Shown: in pieces, positions 9,278 to 18,244 of the stretch | Layout of the letters: each line of letters opens with the position of its first letter | Numbering within the stretch: the stretch's first letter is position 1 | Assembly (NCBI GenBank): GCA_017441925.1 | Contig: JAFRUE010000008.1 | Span: forward strand, 62,001 to 126,000 | DNA length: 64,000 bases | Direction of reading: 5' to 3' | Origin: Bacillota bacterium | GTDB taxonomy: Bacteria; Bacillota; Clostridia; Lachnospirales; Bianqueaceae | Made by a program: the position numbers and the translations under genes | Notes under the pieces: model-generated | The model's database searches: none | The model's input: only the letters and a program-made list of their open reading frames with translations | Told to the model about the DNA's origin: nothing

Positions 9278-10501
9278 TCAGGAACGCTGCGGATACTTGC
9301 CCTCGGCAGCGATTCTCTTGTTCAGCTCGGACAGATACAGCTCTTCGTCAACCGGAACGTCAACAGGCTGGCCAAGCCAGGAGGAAAGCTGGATCGCGTT
9401 GGCGATCATTACGCCGTTGATACCGTCCTGTCCGCGTGCGACCATAGGCGTTCCTTCCAGAATATGTCCGGCAAAATCGCGCAGAACCTTGGCATGTCCG
9501 GTCTTTGCAAGCTCTTCTCTCGTGAACTCGATCGTCTCTTCGCTCTTGATGAAGTGATCTCTCTGTTCCGGAGCCATCATTGCGATACGGGCACCCATCG
9601 GGTTGCCTTCCTCTTTATTGATCTCCTGCTCTGTCATCTGCAGGCGGGTAATACGTGCGGTTCTGGAACCGTCGACGATGATCTTGCCGCCGTCGAGAAG
9701 GATCTCAAAACGGTCCGTTCCCAGGAAGTCATGCGTGCAGGTGATGAAAACGCCGGTCGCGCCGTCGCCGTAATCGAAGACCGCGTTCGCGTCATCTTCG
9801 GTCGCGATGGCACGCTGATAGCCGTTCGTGTCGATGGAGAAAACTCTCTTGGGCATGCCGCAGATCCACTGCATCAGGTCGATCTGGTGAGGAGCCTGGT
9901 TGACGAGGACGCCGCCGCCTTCGCCGCCCCAGGTCGCGCGCCAGTCGCTGGAGTTGTAATAAGCCTGTTTGCGGTACCAGGTCGTGATCAGCCAGTTGGC
10001 ACGGCGCAGTTTGCCCATCTCACCGGACTGCACCAGATCATGGATCTTGATATACAGCGGGTTGGTTCTCTGGTTGAACATCATGCCGAAGGTCAGCTCC
10101 GGATGCGCGTCCGCGCAGGCGTTCATCGCCTCGACCTGCTTGACGTATACGCCGGCGGGCTTATCGGAGAGCGCGTGAACCCCGTGCTCCAGCGCGAAAA
10201 TAACAACGTCCGGATGATAGTAATGCGGAAGTGTCGTTACGACAGCGTCCACATTGCCGGAGAGGATCATTTCCTTATAGTCCTCATATACCGGAACGTC
10301 CGGGAAGACCTTCTTGGCCAGCTCTCTTTTGGCAGGATCCACGTCGCAGATCGCCGCAAGAACCATATTCGGAACCTGCGGACCGGCCGGAGCTCCGGGA
10401 CGGTTGGGACGGGGACGTACGGATACGCCGGTGATGAGACCTGCGTAATTCGTTCCCTGGTTACCGAATCCTACGATACCCATTCTGACTACATTTGCCA
10501 T
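9278..10501 (-). CDS. Gfo/Idh/MocA family NAD(P)-dependent oxidoreductase
   Basis: A 407-residue cytoplasmic dehydrogenase. The N-terminus is a Rossmann fold with GIVGFGNQG (residues about 8-16), followed by an insert, then the family motif DKPAGVYVKQ where the Lys is the catalytic lysine of the EKP motif. A C-terminal alpha/beta domain follows (GGGVLVNQAPHQIDLMQWI, with the His typical of sugar-dehydrogenase members). Such enzymes oxidise or isomerise sugars and cyclitols; the substrate cannot be read from the sequence. The start ATG 10501 has AGGAGAG upstream, and the gene follows the ATP-grasp gene by 45 bp, so the two are probably co-transcribed. Confidence 0.9.
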   Translation of the reverse strand: MANVVRMGIVGFGNQGTNYAGLITGVSVRPRPNRPGAPAGPQVPNMVLAAICDVDPAKRELAKKVFPDVPVYEDYKEMILSGNVDAVVTTLPHYYHPDVVIFALEHGVHALSDKPAGVYVKQVEAMNACADAHPELTFGMMFNQRTNPLYIKIHDLVQSGEMGKLRRANWLITTWYRKQAYYNSSDWRATWGGEGGGVLVNQAPHQIDLMQWICGMPKRVFSIDTNGYQRAIATEDDANAVFDYGDGATGVFITCTHDFLGTDRFEILLDGGKIIVDGSRTARITRLQMTEQEINKEEGNPMGARIAMMAPEQRDHFIKSEETIEFTREELAKTGHAKVLRDFAGHILEGTPMVARGQDGINGVMIANAIQLSSWLGQPVDVPVDEELYLSELNKRIAAEGKYPQRS

Positions 10502-10546
10502 AGTAACTCTCCTTTATTTTTAATGTATTTTAGAAACCGAGAAGAA

Positions 10547-11578
10547 TCAGAAGTCCGGACGGATGGACTGGACAAGCGGTTTAAGTCCGCGTCCCGGATG
10601 CTCCTGCTGATGATAGATCTGGCCGTCATAAGCCGGCAGATCGTTGCCCTCTACGAGAACAGGGCCGTTCGGCGTGATCGCGACGTCCCAGCCGATATAG
10701 CCCATGCCGGGAAGCACGCGCGCCGCCTTCTTGCAGAGCTCGACCGCTTCCGCGAAATAGGGCACTTTGAAGCCGATGAAAGAAACGCCCGTGTCCGGAT
10801 GATCGTCATGATAGAGACCGGTCTTATCGGACAGCGCGGGTTTGCGGATGATGCCGTCGCCGCAGACCAGCGTGGACAGGCCGCCGCTCGTCGTATTGTC
10901 GATATGCGCGCCGCCGCGTCCGGTACGGATGAAGTGGTACAGGACGTGAGGATTGCCTTCCGGATCGAGCAGCGTCACGATACGGATCGTGTTGACGGAA
11001 TCCGGATACAGACGGCTCATCTCAGGATGCTGCGTGATCGCTTCCTCGACCAGCAGGAAAGTGTTTTTCTTCCACTCGGAATACAGCGCGGCCGCCGCTT
11101 CCTCGGTCAGATCCGCGGGAACTTCATAACGGCGCACCTGCAGGCCTCCGAAGCTGTCCGGATTCTTGATGAAGACGACCGGATGCTTCCTGAGAAAATC
11201 ATACAGAGCCTTGGCGTCGTTCTTCTCGAGGTTCAGGACCTCGCGTCCCAGATAATCGCGGAAAGCCTCTGTGAAATCCAGCTTGTTCTGGAAGTAGTGG
11301 ATCGTGTCGGGGCTGTTGACCATGCGGCAGAGACGCCAGTTGTCGTTCATTGTGAAGAACGTCCTGCGGTCGCTCGGCTTCGGGATATGGATGAAGCCGA
11401 AAATGTGATAGTCAAAGAAACCGACGTGATAAGCCGGGATGCAGTAGAGCATGTCCAGCAGAATCAGGAATTTGGGAAGCTTTGTCTCCTTCTTTACGTC
11501 GTTCAGATATGTCGTCATCCGCTTCAGGCTGAAGCCCTTCAGCCGGCGGAAAAACAGCGAAACGTCAAGTTTAGCCAT
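10547..11578 (-). CDS. ATP-grasp family protein, sugar-transfer-associated type
   Basis: A 343-residue protein resembling the ATP-grasp domain family found with capsule and sugar-transferase genes. Visible features are VFIKNPDSFGG (nucleotide-binding lysine strand), FLLVEEAITQHPEM (hinge), NTIRIVTLLD, a loop rich in Gly and Asn (HIDNTTSGG), and GYIGWDVAITPNGPVLVEGN, which supplies the metal-binding Asp, Glu and Asn. Members are thought to ligate a carboxylate to an amine or hydroxyl using ATP; the substrate is unknown. It has its own TTGACA-N17-TATCTT promoter and probably drives the downstream oxidoreductase. Confidence 0.8.
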   Translation of the reverse strand: MAKLDVSLFFRRLKGFSLKRMTTYLNDVKKETKLPKFLILLDMLYCIPAYHVGFFDYHIFGFIHIPKPSDRRTFFTMNDNWRLCRMVNSPDTIHYFQNKLDFTEAFRDYLGREVLNLEKNDAKALYDFLRKHPVVFIKNPDSFGGLQVRRYEVPADLTEEAAAALYSEWKKNTFLLVEEAITQHPEMSRLYPDSVNTIRIVTLLDPEGNPHVLYHFIRTGRGGAHIDNTTSGGLSTLVCGDGIIRKPALSDKTGLYHDDHPDTGVSFIGFKVPYFAEAVELCKKAARVLPGMGYIGWDVAITPNGPVLVEGNDLPAYDGQIYHQQEHPGRGLKPLVQSIRPDF

Positions 11579-11656
11579 TCCAGCGGGTTCTCCTTTACAT
11601 GTTTACTGCCGGACCGGATATCCGCCGGCAGACAAACGGTTTATTGCACATCTACA

Positions 11657-11685
11657 AAGATACCATTTTTCACGGGAGATGTCAA
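11657..11685 (-). promoter_or_regulatory. Promoter of the ATP-grasp/oxidoreductase pair
   Basis: On the minus strand TTGACA (11685-11680) and TATCTT (11662-11657) are 17 bp apart, about 80 bp upstream of the ATP-grasp start. Confidence 0.65.
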
Positions 11686-11751
11686 TGATTATGTGCCCGC
11701 GGGAGCATACCGCAAGTATGTCCGGCAGATTTCCGGAAAAGCCGGAACGTC

Positions 11752-13224
11752 TTATCTGCAGGCCTTTTTCACAGCATCGATCACGATCTCGAGAGCCTTG
11801 ATGCGCGCGTATTTCTTGTCGACGGATTCGAGAATATACCACGGGGCGAAATCGGTACTGGTCTTCTCGAGCATTTCGTTGACCGCGTTCTCGTACGCGT
11901 CCCATTTCTCACGGTTGCGCCAGTCCTCATCGGTGATCTTCCACTGTTTCTCCGGCGTGTTCTGCCGCTCGGTAAAGCGTTCAAGCTGCGTATCCTTGTC
12001 GATGTGGACCCAGAACTTGATCACGACCATGCCGCCGTCGGTCAGTTCTTTCTCAAATTCGTTCATCTCATTGTAGGCGCGCTGCCAGTCGTTCTCGGAG
12101 CAGAAACCTTCCAGACGCTCGACCATAACGCGGCCGTACCAGGTGCGGTCAAAGATCGCGATGTGCCCGGTCTTGGGCAGACGCGTCCAGAAACGCCACA
12201 GGAAATGCCTTGCCTTCTCGTGCGGCTCGGGGCTTGCGATCGGCAGCACTTCATAGCCGCGCGGATCCAGTGCCTCGGCGATACGCTTGATATTACCGCC
12301 TTTGCCGGCAGCATCCCAGCCTTCGTAGCAGATCACTACCGGGATCTTCTTACGGTACAGTTTGTAATGCAGCTGCAGCAGCTCGGCTTGCAGAACATCG
12401 AGCTTCTCTTTATATTCCTCATCCGACAGGACTTTGTCGGCAAATGAAACGTCCGCGAGTTTAGGCATCGGAACCAGACGGAACGGGTTCTGCAGGATCG
12501 GGACAGCCAGCGAATGGTTCTTGAGAGCAGTATCGATGCCCTGGTTCAGGAAGCGCAGGACCTGGAGCTCGACGCTGCGGGGGCTGTCGGCACCGATGAT
12601 GTACCATGGTGCGGTGGGATTGTTCGTATCCTCAAGATAGCGGTCATAGACGTCCAGATATTCGTCGTAATGCTTGTTCTGGAAAAGGTCCGCTTTGCTG
12701 ACGCGCCAGCTCGTGTCCTTATCCGCGAGCAGCTCGTCAAAACGCTTTTTCTGCTGCTTTTTGGAGATGTGCAGGAAGAATTTGAGGATCAGATAGCCGT
12801 TGTCGTGCAGGGAGCGCTCGGTCCGGTTGATACTTGCGATCCTCTTTTTATACTCATCCTCCGGCAGATCGCCCTTGACCGCGCCGTTCGTGACTTCCTC
12901 CATCCAATAGGAGTCATAGAACGTGAATTTGCCGGCCTCCGGGATCTCCATCAGATAGCGGCGGAGGAAGGGATAGCGTTTCTCTTCGTCCGTCGGATCC
13001 GCGATCGTTTTGACCTTGAAGAAACGCGGATCGATATTGTTGATGACTTTGCCGATGACGCTGCCTTTACCGGACGCGCCCCAGCCCTCGAAAATGACCA
13101 TGACGGGGAGTTTGGCTTCCTTAAGACGCATCTGATAGCCGAAAAGGCGGTCGCGCTCGGCCTTGATCTCCTGTTTGAGTTCTTCTTTGTCCGGGAGAGC
13201 CGGACTCACGTATTCCTTCAGCAT
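11752..13224 (-). CDS. Polyphosphate:AMP phosphotransferase (two-domain PPK2)
   Basis: A 490-residue cytoplasmic enzyme starting at ATG 13224 (AAAGGA upstream; an in-frame upstream start is less well placed). It holds two tandem PPK2 domains. The first (about residues 30-255) has a Walker A-like FEGWGASGKGSVIGKV and lid residues around WRVSKADLFQNKHYDEY. The second (about 280-490) has CYEGWDAAGKGGNIKRI, DRTWYGRVMVERLEGFC and the lid WKITDEDWRNREKWDAYE. Two-domain PPK2 proteins are mostly class II enzymes that make ADP from AMP with polyphosphate. Often only the second domain is catalytic; here both keep a GKG lysine. It is transcribed away from pyrB from a divergent promoter pair. Confidence 0.88.
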   Translation of the reverse strand: MLKEYVSPALPDKEELKQEIKAERDRLFGYQMRLKEAKLPVMVIFEGWGASGKGSVIGKVINNIDPRFFKVKTIADPTDEEKRYPFLRRYLMEIPEAGKFTFYDSYWMEEVTNGAVKGDLPEDEYKKRIASINRTERSLHDNGYLILKFFLHISKKQQKKRFDELLADKDTSWRVSKADLFQNKHYDEYLDVYDRYLEDTNNPTAPWYIIGADSPRSVELQVLRFLNQGIDTALKNHSLAVPILQNPFRLVPMPKLADVSFADKVLSDEEYKEKLDVLQAELLQLHYKLYRKKIPVVICYEGWDAAGKGGNIKRIAEALDPRGYEVLPIASPEPHEKARHFLWRFWTRLPKTGHIAIFDRTWYGRVMVERLEGFCSENDWQRAYNEMNEFEKELTDGGMVVIKFWVHIDKDTQLERFTERQNTPEKQWKITDEDWRNREKWDAYENAVNEMLEKTSTDFAPWYILESVDKKYARIKALEIVIDAVKKACR

Positions 13225-13302
13225 GATGATGTCCTTTCTGGCCGGCCGTAAAGCGGTGCCGGCGATCATAAAATTGTTGCGGTCAAGGTATCTGTTGTTT
13301 TG

Positions 13303-13331
13303 ATTTTATCAATAAAAAAGCGCTGTGTCAA
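13303..13331 (-). promoter_or_regulatory. Promoter of the PPK2 gene
   Basis: Minus strand TTGACA (13331-13326), 17-bp spacer, TAAAAT (13308-13303). It lies back to back with the pyrB promoter, 12 bp apart. Confidence 0.75.
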
Positions 13332-13343
13332 CTGTGTGTCCGC

Positions 13344-13372
13344 TTGTCAGAGGCCCGTATTTGTATTATAAT
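13344..13372 (+). promoter_or_regulatory. Promoter of the pyrB gene
   Basis: TTGTCA (13344-13349), 17-bp spacer, perfect TATAAT (13367-13372). The transcript would carry a leader of about 80 nt before the pyrB start. Confidence 0.8.
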
Positions 13373-13379
13373 AAAACCA

Positions 13380-13411
13380 GGAACATGCGCAGCCTGTCTG
13401 CAGTGTGTTCC
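13380..13411 (+). promoter_or_regulatory. Leader hairpin upstream of pyrB
   Basis: GGAACA (13380-13385) pairs with TGTTCC (13406-13411), with an inner GCAG/CTGC stem, right at the expected transcript start. It has no T-tract, so it is not a classical attenuator; it could stabilise the leader or take part in pyrimidine control. Function unknown. Confidence 0.5.
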
Positions 13412-13460
13412 GGTCAGGAAAGTATGTGCTAACCCCCGATTACAGCAGAGGAGGCTTTTC

Positions 13461-14567
13461 ATGAGACATTATCTGAATCCGTTGGATTTAAGCGTGGACG
13501 AGACCTACAGCGTCCTGCGGCTCGCGGAGGAGATCCGTAAAGATCCCGCAAAGTATGCGCACGCCGCGGAGGGCAAGAAGCTCGCCACGCTTTTTTATGA
13601 GCCGAGTACCAGGACGCGCCTGAGCTTTGAGGCGGCGATGCTGAATCTCGGCGGGCGCACGCTCGGATTCCCGTCCGCGAACGTCAGCTCCGCGGCAAAA
13701 GGCGAGAGCGTCGAGGATACGATCCGCGTGATCTCCTGTTATGCGGATATTGCCGCCATGCGGCATCCCAAGGAAGGCGCGGCGGCGGTCGCTGCGGAGT
13801 ACAGCGGAATCCCGCTGATCAATGCGGGCGATGGAGGCCATCAGCATCCCACACAGACGCTGACGGATCTGGTGACGATCCTTTCTCTGAAAGGCCGGCT
13901 GCATGATCTGACGATCGGTCTCTGCGGAGATCTTAAGTTCGGCCGCACTGTCCATTCACTGATCAACGCGATGTCCCGCTATACGGGAGTCCGTTTTATC
14001 ATGATCAGTCCGGAAGCCCTGAAGATCCCGACATATGTGATCCAGGACGTGCTTGAGCCAAGGAATATCCCTTACGAGGAGACGACGGATCTCGAAGCCG
14101 CGCTGCCGCAGCTGGATATCCTGTATATGACGCGCGTACAGCGGGAGCGCTTTGCAAGCGAGGAAGAGTATCAGAGACTCAAGGATAGCTATATTCTGGA
14201 CGCGGAGAAAATGAAGCTCGCGCCGGAGGACATGTATGTGCTGCATCCGCTGCCGCGTGTGAACGAGATCACGATGGAAGTCGACAAAGATCCCAGAGCG
14301 AAGTATTTCTACCAGGCGCAGTGCGGCGTATACGCGCGCATGGCATTGATCCTCACGCTGCTCGGGCTTGCCGATACGAAGCTTGAGGACCGGGAGGTCT
14401 GGAAACGGCCCGCCGCTTCACAGAGGATCGTGAACCGGTTCGCCTGCAGGAATCCACACTGCATCACAACGATAGAGCCGCAGCTGGATCAGGTCTTTGT
14501 CGTGACAGATCCGGAACGGCAGATCTGCCGATGCCTGTACTGTGAGACGAAATATGACGGCAACTGA
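13461..14567 (+). CDS. pyrB: Aspartate carbamoyltransferase fused to a PyrI-type zinc domain
   Basis: A 368-residue protein starting at ATG 13461 (GAGGAGG 6 bp upstream). Residues 1-302 are a complete catalytic chain: [13 protein letters not shown] (45-57) binds carbamoyl phosphate, GHQHPTQ (126-132) and HPLPRVNEI (262-270) line the active site. It makes carbamoyl aspartate for pyrimidine synthesis. After an 18-residue linker, residues 321-368 match the zinc domain of the regulatory chain PyrI: Cys329-x4-Cys334 and Cys358-x2-Cys361, with the same 5/24/3 spacing as E. coli PyrI Cys109/114/138/141. The nucleotide-binding allosteric domain of PyrI is absent. Full PyrB-PyrI fusions are known (for example in Thermotoga), but this shortened form is unusual. 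The enzyme is therefore probably not regulated by CTP/ATP, but the zinc domain could still bridge catalytic trimers. Confidence 0.93.
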   Translation: MRHYLNPLDLSVDETYSVLRLAEEIRKDPAKYAHAAEGKKLATLFYEPSTRTRLSFEAAMLNLGGRTLGFPSANVSSAAKGESVEDTIRVISCYADIAAMRHPKEGAAAVAAEYSGIPLINAGDGGHQHPTQTLTDLVTILSLKGRLHDLTIGLCGDLKFGRTVHSLINAMSRYTGVRFIMISPEALKIPTYVIQDVLEPRNIPYEETTDLEAALPQLDILYMTRVQRERFASEEEYQRLKDSYILDAEKMKLAPEDMYVLHPLPRVNEITMEVDKDPRAKYFYQAQCGVYARMALILTLLGLADTKLEDREVWKRPAASQRIVNRFACRNPHCITTIEPQLDQVFVVTDPERQICRCLYCETKYDGN

Positions 14568-15234
14568 TAAAAGGACGGACAGACGGCGCGGTGCACAGCA
14601 TGGGACAGAACGGTCCTCCGGCACGCGGCAGGAGCAGCGGCCAGGCGTACAGAACGGCGCAGAGCGTCTGACGTGGAAGGGCGGGACGATCGAGGCGCCG
14701 CTTCCCGCAGTGCTTGTGACGAGCGGTACGATGGATAAGGCAAACGTTATGACCGTGGCATGGACGGGGATCGTAAACACTGATCCGCCGATGACCTATA
14801 TTTCAGTCCGGCCGGAGCGCTACAGTTATGAGATCATCCGGGACAGACGCGAGTTCGTCATCAATCTGCCTACCGCACAGATGGCGCGGACCGTCGATTA
14901 CTGCGGAGTGAAGAGCGGCCGGGACACCGATAAGATCGCAGCCTGTCATCTGAATCTTCTTCCCGGTGAAATGGTGCGGGCTCCGCTGATCGCGGAGTGT
15001 CCGCTGCAACTGGAATGCAGGGTGCGCCAGGAGATGGCGCTCGGTTCCCATCACATGTTCCTCGCGGATATTCTTGCGGTCCGAGTCGATCCTTCTGTCG
15101 TGGATCCGTCCGGGAAGCTGCGGATCGATCAGTGCGGGCTGCTTGCGTACGCGCACGGACAGTATTTCGCCCTTGGCAGGATCCTCGGGAAGTTCGGCTA
15201 TTCCGTCGCGAAGAACAACAAAAAACACAGATAA
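14554..15234 (+). CDS. Flavin reductase-like FMN-binding protein
   Basis: About 226 residues if translation starts at ATG 14554, which overlaps the end of pyrB by 14 bp; a GTG at 14542 is an alternative and neither has a good ribosome binding site. From about residue 39 on it is a flavin reductase/flavoredoxin-type split barrel: [23 protein letters not shown] and [18 protein letters not shown] are typical FMN-contact strands, and [10 protein letters not shown] is the family hallmark. The first 38 residues are an odd Arg/Gln/Gly-rich, probably disordered extension seen in no usual member; translation might really begin later from a non-ATG codon. Function is likely electron transfer or FMN reduction; the partner is unknown. 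Confidence 0.8.
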   Translation: MTATDKRTDRRRGAQHGTERSSGTRQEQRPGVQNGAERLTWKGGTIEAPLPAVLVTSGTMDKANVMTVAWTGIVNTDPPMTYISVRPERYSYEIIRDRREFVINLPTAQMARTVDYCGVKSGRDTDKIAACHLNLLPGEMVRAPLIAECPLQLECRVRQEMALGSHHMFLADILAVRVDPSVVDPSGKLRIDQCGLLAYAHGQYFALGRILGKFGYSVAKNNKKHR

Positions 15235-15272
15235 CGGCTGCAGAAATACAGACAAAACGGAAAGGAAAAATC

Positions 15273-16562
15273 ATGAACACATTTACTGATTATCCGGGAG
15301 GCGTTACGGTAGAGCGGTCCGCAGCATCTCCGACAGGTTATGAAGCGGTATTTGTCTACGTCGAGAAGGAATCCTACATGACAAAGGACGGGATGCAGAT
15401 CTGTACGGCAGAGCATCCGGTCCAGAGCGTCGTGCTCTACAGCGACTGCATGATGCTTTTTGACGGCGAAGGCGGGACAGAAGGCACGATCTCCGGCAAA
15501 GACGCGTTGATGCCGGACCAGTACCGGCCGGGCTTGTATCCTGCGGGAGGAACGCCGGATACGACCTATTCCGCGGAGATGGAGAAGCTCGGAGAGGGGC
15601 GCTGGGGCGTACGTGTCCCGCTCAGCTCCGGCGCTTTTGTCTATAATTTCCGCCTGACTTTTGAAGGAATCGAGGAGCCGCTGGGGCGGCAGGACGATCC
15701 GTCCAATCCGACGATGGTGAACTCCGCGACGGGGATCCGTTCTCTGTCCAGCATGGTATATGTCCCGTATGATCCGGAGAAAACGGGACACGGCGCGTGG
15801 GCGGACCGCAGCGTCGAGGTCCCCTGTCCGGACACGCCGAAAGGGACGGTTGAGACCGTTTCGTATACGGGTGCGGACGGCACACAGCACGGTCTGGCGG
15901 TCTATCTGCCGGCAGGCTATGATCCCGAACGGGCGGAGCCTTATCCGGTCCTGTACATTTCCCACGGAACGTCAGGGGACGTATACGGTGACGAGCTGCG
16001 CTGGATGAACGAGGGCTGCGTGCCGGTGATCTCCGACAACCTGAACGCGGCCGGCAAAGCGGTTCCGGCGGTCGTTGTCGCGATGAATAACCAGCAGTAC
16101 AGCAGAGGCCCGGGACATCAGGGACCTTTCTGGGATTATGCGCTGGTCGAAGAGGACCAGCTGCAGTACATCATGCCTTATGTCGAAGCGCATTACCATG
16201 TGTCGCACAAGCCGGAGGATACGGCGTATGCAGGGCTTTCCATGGGCGGATATATGACGTCCGATATGCTGCTGTATCACGCGGACCGTTTCGGCTATTA
16301 CGGGATCTGGAGCTACGCGGATGCCAACGGGCTGGAGAATGCCGAATCCCGTCAGAGGATCGCGGACAATACTGCCGATATCCACGTCATGCTGGAAGCC
16401 GGTAAATGGGACTTCGGCCTTGAGCCTGTAAGGGCTTTCGGCAGAGGCCTTGATGGTCTCGGAGTGCCGCATCTGGACCTCGTCGTACCGGCGGGCCATG
16501 ACTGGGAGAACTGGCAGATGGTCTACGCTTACGCAGCGGAGAATTTTTTCTTCAAATCATAA
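15273..16562 (+). CDS. Esterase-D/feruloyl-esterase-like alpha/beta hydrolase
   Basis: A 429-residue protein starting at ATG 15273 after AAAGGA. An N-terminal part (to about residue 180) looks like an immunoglobulin-like/CBM48-like cap domain, typical of putative esterases. The hydrolase domain (about 185-429) has PYPVLYISHGTSGD for the oxyanion region, AGLSMGG with the nucleophile Ser, and VPAGHDWENW with the catalytic His. It lacks a signal peptide and so is probably cytoplasmic. Such enzymes deacylate sugar or ferulate esters. It follows the flavin reductase by 38 bp and may be in the same transcript. Confidence 0.85.
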   Translation: MNTFTDYPGGVTVERSAASPTGYEAVFVYVEKESYMTKDGMQICTAEHPVQSVVLYSDCMMLFDGEGGTEGTISGKDALMPDQYRPGLYPAGGTPDTTYSAEMEKLGEGRWGVRVPLSSGAFVYNFRLTFEGIEEPLGRQDDPSNPTMVNSATGIRSLSSMVYVPYDPEKTGHGAWADRSVEVPCPDTPKGTVETVSYTGADGTQHGLAVYLPAGYDPERAEPYPVLYISHGTSGDVYGDELRWMNEGCVPVISDNLNAAGKAVPAVVVAMNNQQYSRGPGHQGPFWDYALVEEDQLQYIMPYVEAHYHVSHKPEDTAYAGLSMGGYMTSDMLLYHADRFGYYGIWSYADANGLENAESRQRIADNTADIHVMLEAGKWDFGLEPVRAFGRGLDGLGVPHLDLVVPAGHDWENWQMVYAYAAENFFFKS

Positions 16563-16603
16563 AAAAGACGGGAAAAATAGCCCCGATACAGCCCCGGAAA
16601 GCA

Positions 16604-16632
16604 TTGACAAAAAAAGCTTTTTAGGCTATAGT
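16604..16632 (+). promoter_or_regulatory. Promoter of guaB
   Basis: TTGACA (16604-16609), 17-bp spacer, TATAGT (16627-16632), about 24 bp before a GGGAGG ribosome binding site region of guaB. Confidence 0.82.
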
Positions 16633-16661
16633 AACGGAAACACAAACAGGGAGGATATGTT

Positions 16662-18173
16662 ATGGCTTTTTATTACAGTGAACCTTGCCACACCTTCAGT
16701 GAATACCTTCTGATTCCCGGATACACTTCGGAAAACTGCGTGCCCGAGAACGTCAGTCTGAAGACACCTTTGGTGAAGTTCCGCAAGGGAGAGGAAGAGC
16801 CTGCGCTGACCATGAATATACCCATGGTTTCCGCGATCATGCAGTCGGTTTCCGGCGAGCGGATGGCGATCGCCCTGGCAATGGAGGGAGGCATCTCCTT
16901 CATCTACGGCTCTCAGTCGATCGAGTCCGAAGCGGCGATGGTCGCGCACGTTAAAGCATATAAGGCCGGATTTGTTACGAGTGATTCCAATCTGCGGCCG
17001 GATCAGACATTGGCGGATGTTCTTGAGCTGAAAGAGAAAACAGAACACAATACGATGGCCGTTACCGACAACGGCGGGCCGGACGGCAAGCTGCTCGGCA
17101 TCGTGACCGGCCGTGACTATCGCGTCAGCCGCATGGATCTGTCTACCAAGGTCGCTGAGTTCATGACACCGTTCGAGAGCCTTATCACGGCTCAGGAAGG
17201 TATCACCCTTAAGGAAGCCAACGACGTGATCTGGGAGCACAAGCTGAATTCCCTTCCGATCATCGACAAGGATCAGAAACTGAAGTATTTCGTTTTCCGC
17301 AAGGACTACGATACGCATAAAGAGAATCCGAACGAGCTGCTTGACTGCAACAAGCGCTATATCGTCGGAGCCGGCATCAATACCCGTGATTATGAGCAGC
17401 GGGTTCCGGCGCTTGTCGAAGCCGGCGCGGACGTGCTCTGCATCGACTCTTCCGAGGGCTACAGCGCATGGCAGGCCAAGACGATCGCGTTCATCCGCGA
17501 GAAATACGGCGACAGCGTTAAGGTCGGCGCGGGCAACGTGGTTGACCGCGACGGATTCCGGTTCCTGGCCGAGGCCGGAGCCGATTTCGTAAAGGTCGGT
17601 ATCGGCGGAGGTTCGATCTGCATCACCCGCGAGACCAAGGGTATCGGCCGCGGACAGGCGACCGCGATGATCGAGGTCGCGGCAGCCCGCGATGAGTATT
17701 TCAAAGAGACCGGCATTTATGTCCCTGTCTGCTCGGACGGCGGCATCGTTTATGACTATCACATCACGCTGGCACTGGCGATGGGAGCCGATTTCGTCAT
17801 GCTCGGCCGTTATTTTGCCCGCTTCGATGAGAGCCCGACCGACCGTCTGATGATCAACGGCAGCTATGTGAAAGAGTACTGGGGCGAAGGTTCCAACCGC
17901 GCGCGCAACTGGCAGCGCTACGACCTCGGCGGCAAGAAGGGACTGACTTTCGAGGAAGGCGTCGATTCTTATGTACCGTACGCCGGCAGCCTTAAGGACA
18001 ACGTCGGTCAGACCCTGTCCAAGATCAAGCACACCATGTGCAACTGCGGCGCTCTGACGATTCCGGAGCTGCAGGAAAAGGCTCGTCTTACGCTGGTTTC
18101 TTCGACCAGTATCGTCGAAGGCGGCGCCCACGACGTTATCCTGAGAGACTCCACCAAAGTAAACAACAAATAA
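16662..18173 (+). CDS. guaB: IMP dehydrogenase, Tritrichomonas-like subtype
   Basis: A 503-residue enzyme that oxidises IMP to XMP, the committed step of GMP synthesis. The TIM barrel is split by two CBS domains (about residues 105-225). The catalytic loop [19 protein letters not shown] places the nucleophile at Cys320, and the flap dyad is Arg419-Tyr420 in NWQRYDLGG. The sequence is strikingly close, as I recall it, to the 503-residue Tritrichomonas foetus enzyme (Cys319, Arg418, Tyr419), sharing EPCHTF-EYLLIPG at the start, [16 protein letters not shown] in the loop and [11 protein letters not shown] at the end, rather than to the usual bacterial form with SICTTR. It has its own promoter and a strong terminator, so it is a single-gene unit. 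Confidence 0.95.
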   Translation: MAFYYSEPCHTFSEYLLIPGYTSENCVPENVSLKTPLVKFRKGEEEPALTMNIPMVSAIMQSVSGERMAIALAMEGGISFIYGSQSIESEAAMVAHVKAYKAGFVTSDSNLRPDQTLADVLELKEKTEHNTMAVTDNGGPDGKLLGIVTGRDYRVSRMDLSTKVAEFMTPFESLITAQEGITLKEANDVIWEHKLNSLPIIDKDQKLKYFVFRKDYDTHKENPNELLDCNKRYIVGAGINTRDYEQRVPALVEAGADVLCIDSSEGYSAWQAKTIAFIREKYGDSVKVGAGNVVDRDGFRFLAEAGADFVKVGIGGGSICITRETKGIGRGQATAMIEVAAARDEYFKETGIYVPVCSDGGIVYDYHITLALAMGADFVMLGRYFARFDESPTDRLMINGSYVKEYWGEGSNRARNWQRYDLGGKKGLTFEEGVDSYVPYAGSLKDNVGQTLSKIKHTMCNCGALTIPELQEKARLTLVSSTSIVEGGAHDVILRDSTKVNNK

Positions 18174-18180
18174 GAACGGC

Positions 18181-18244
18181 AAAGCCTGTGAAAAGCGCGG
18201 CGCATAACGATGTGGCCCGGACGCTTCTCACAGGCTTTTCTCTT
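18181..18244 (+). terminator. Terminator of guaB
   Basis: AAAGCCTGTGA-A-AAGCG (18181-18197) pairs with CGCTT-C-TCACAGGCTTT (18222-18238), 16 bp with one mismatch, followed by TTTCTCTTTTTC. Confidence 0.85.

Noticed and set aside
9464-12076. 870-codon plus-strand open frame
   Set aside because: Spans antisense to three minus-strand genes and their spacers; no coding signal of its own.
16626-18182. 518-codon minus-strand open frame
   Set aside because: Antisense to guaB, which has promoter, ribosome binding site, motifs and terminator on the plus strand.
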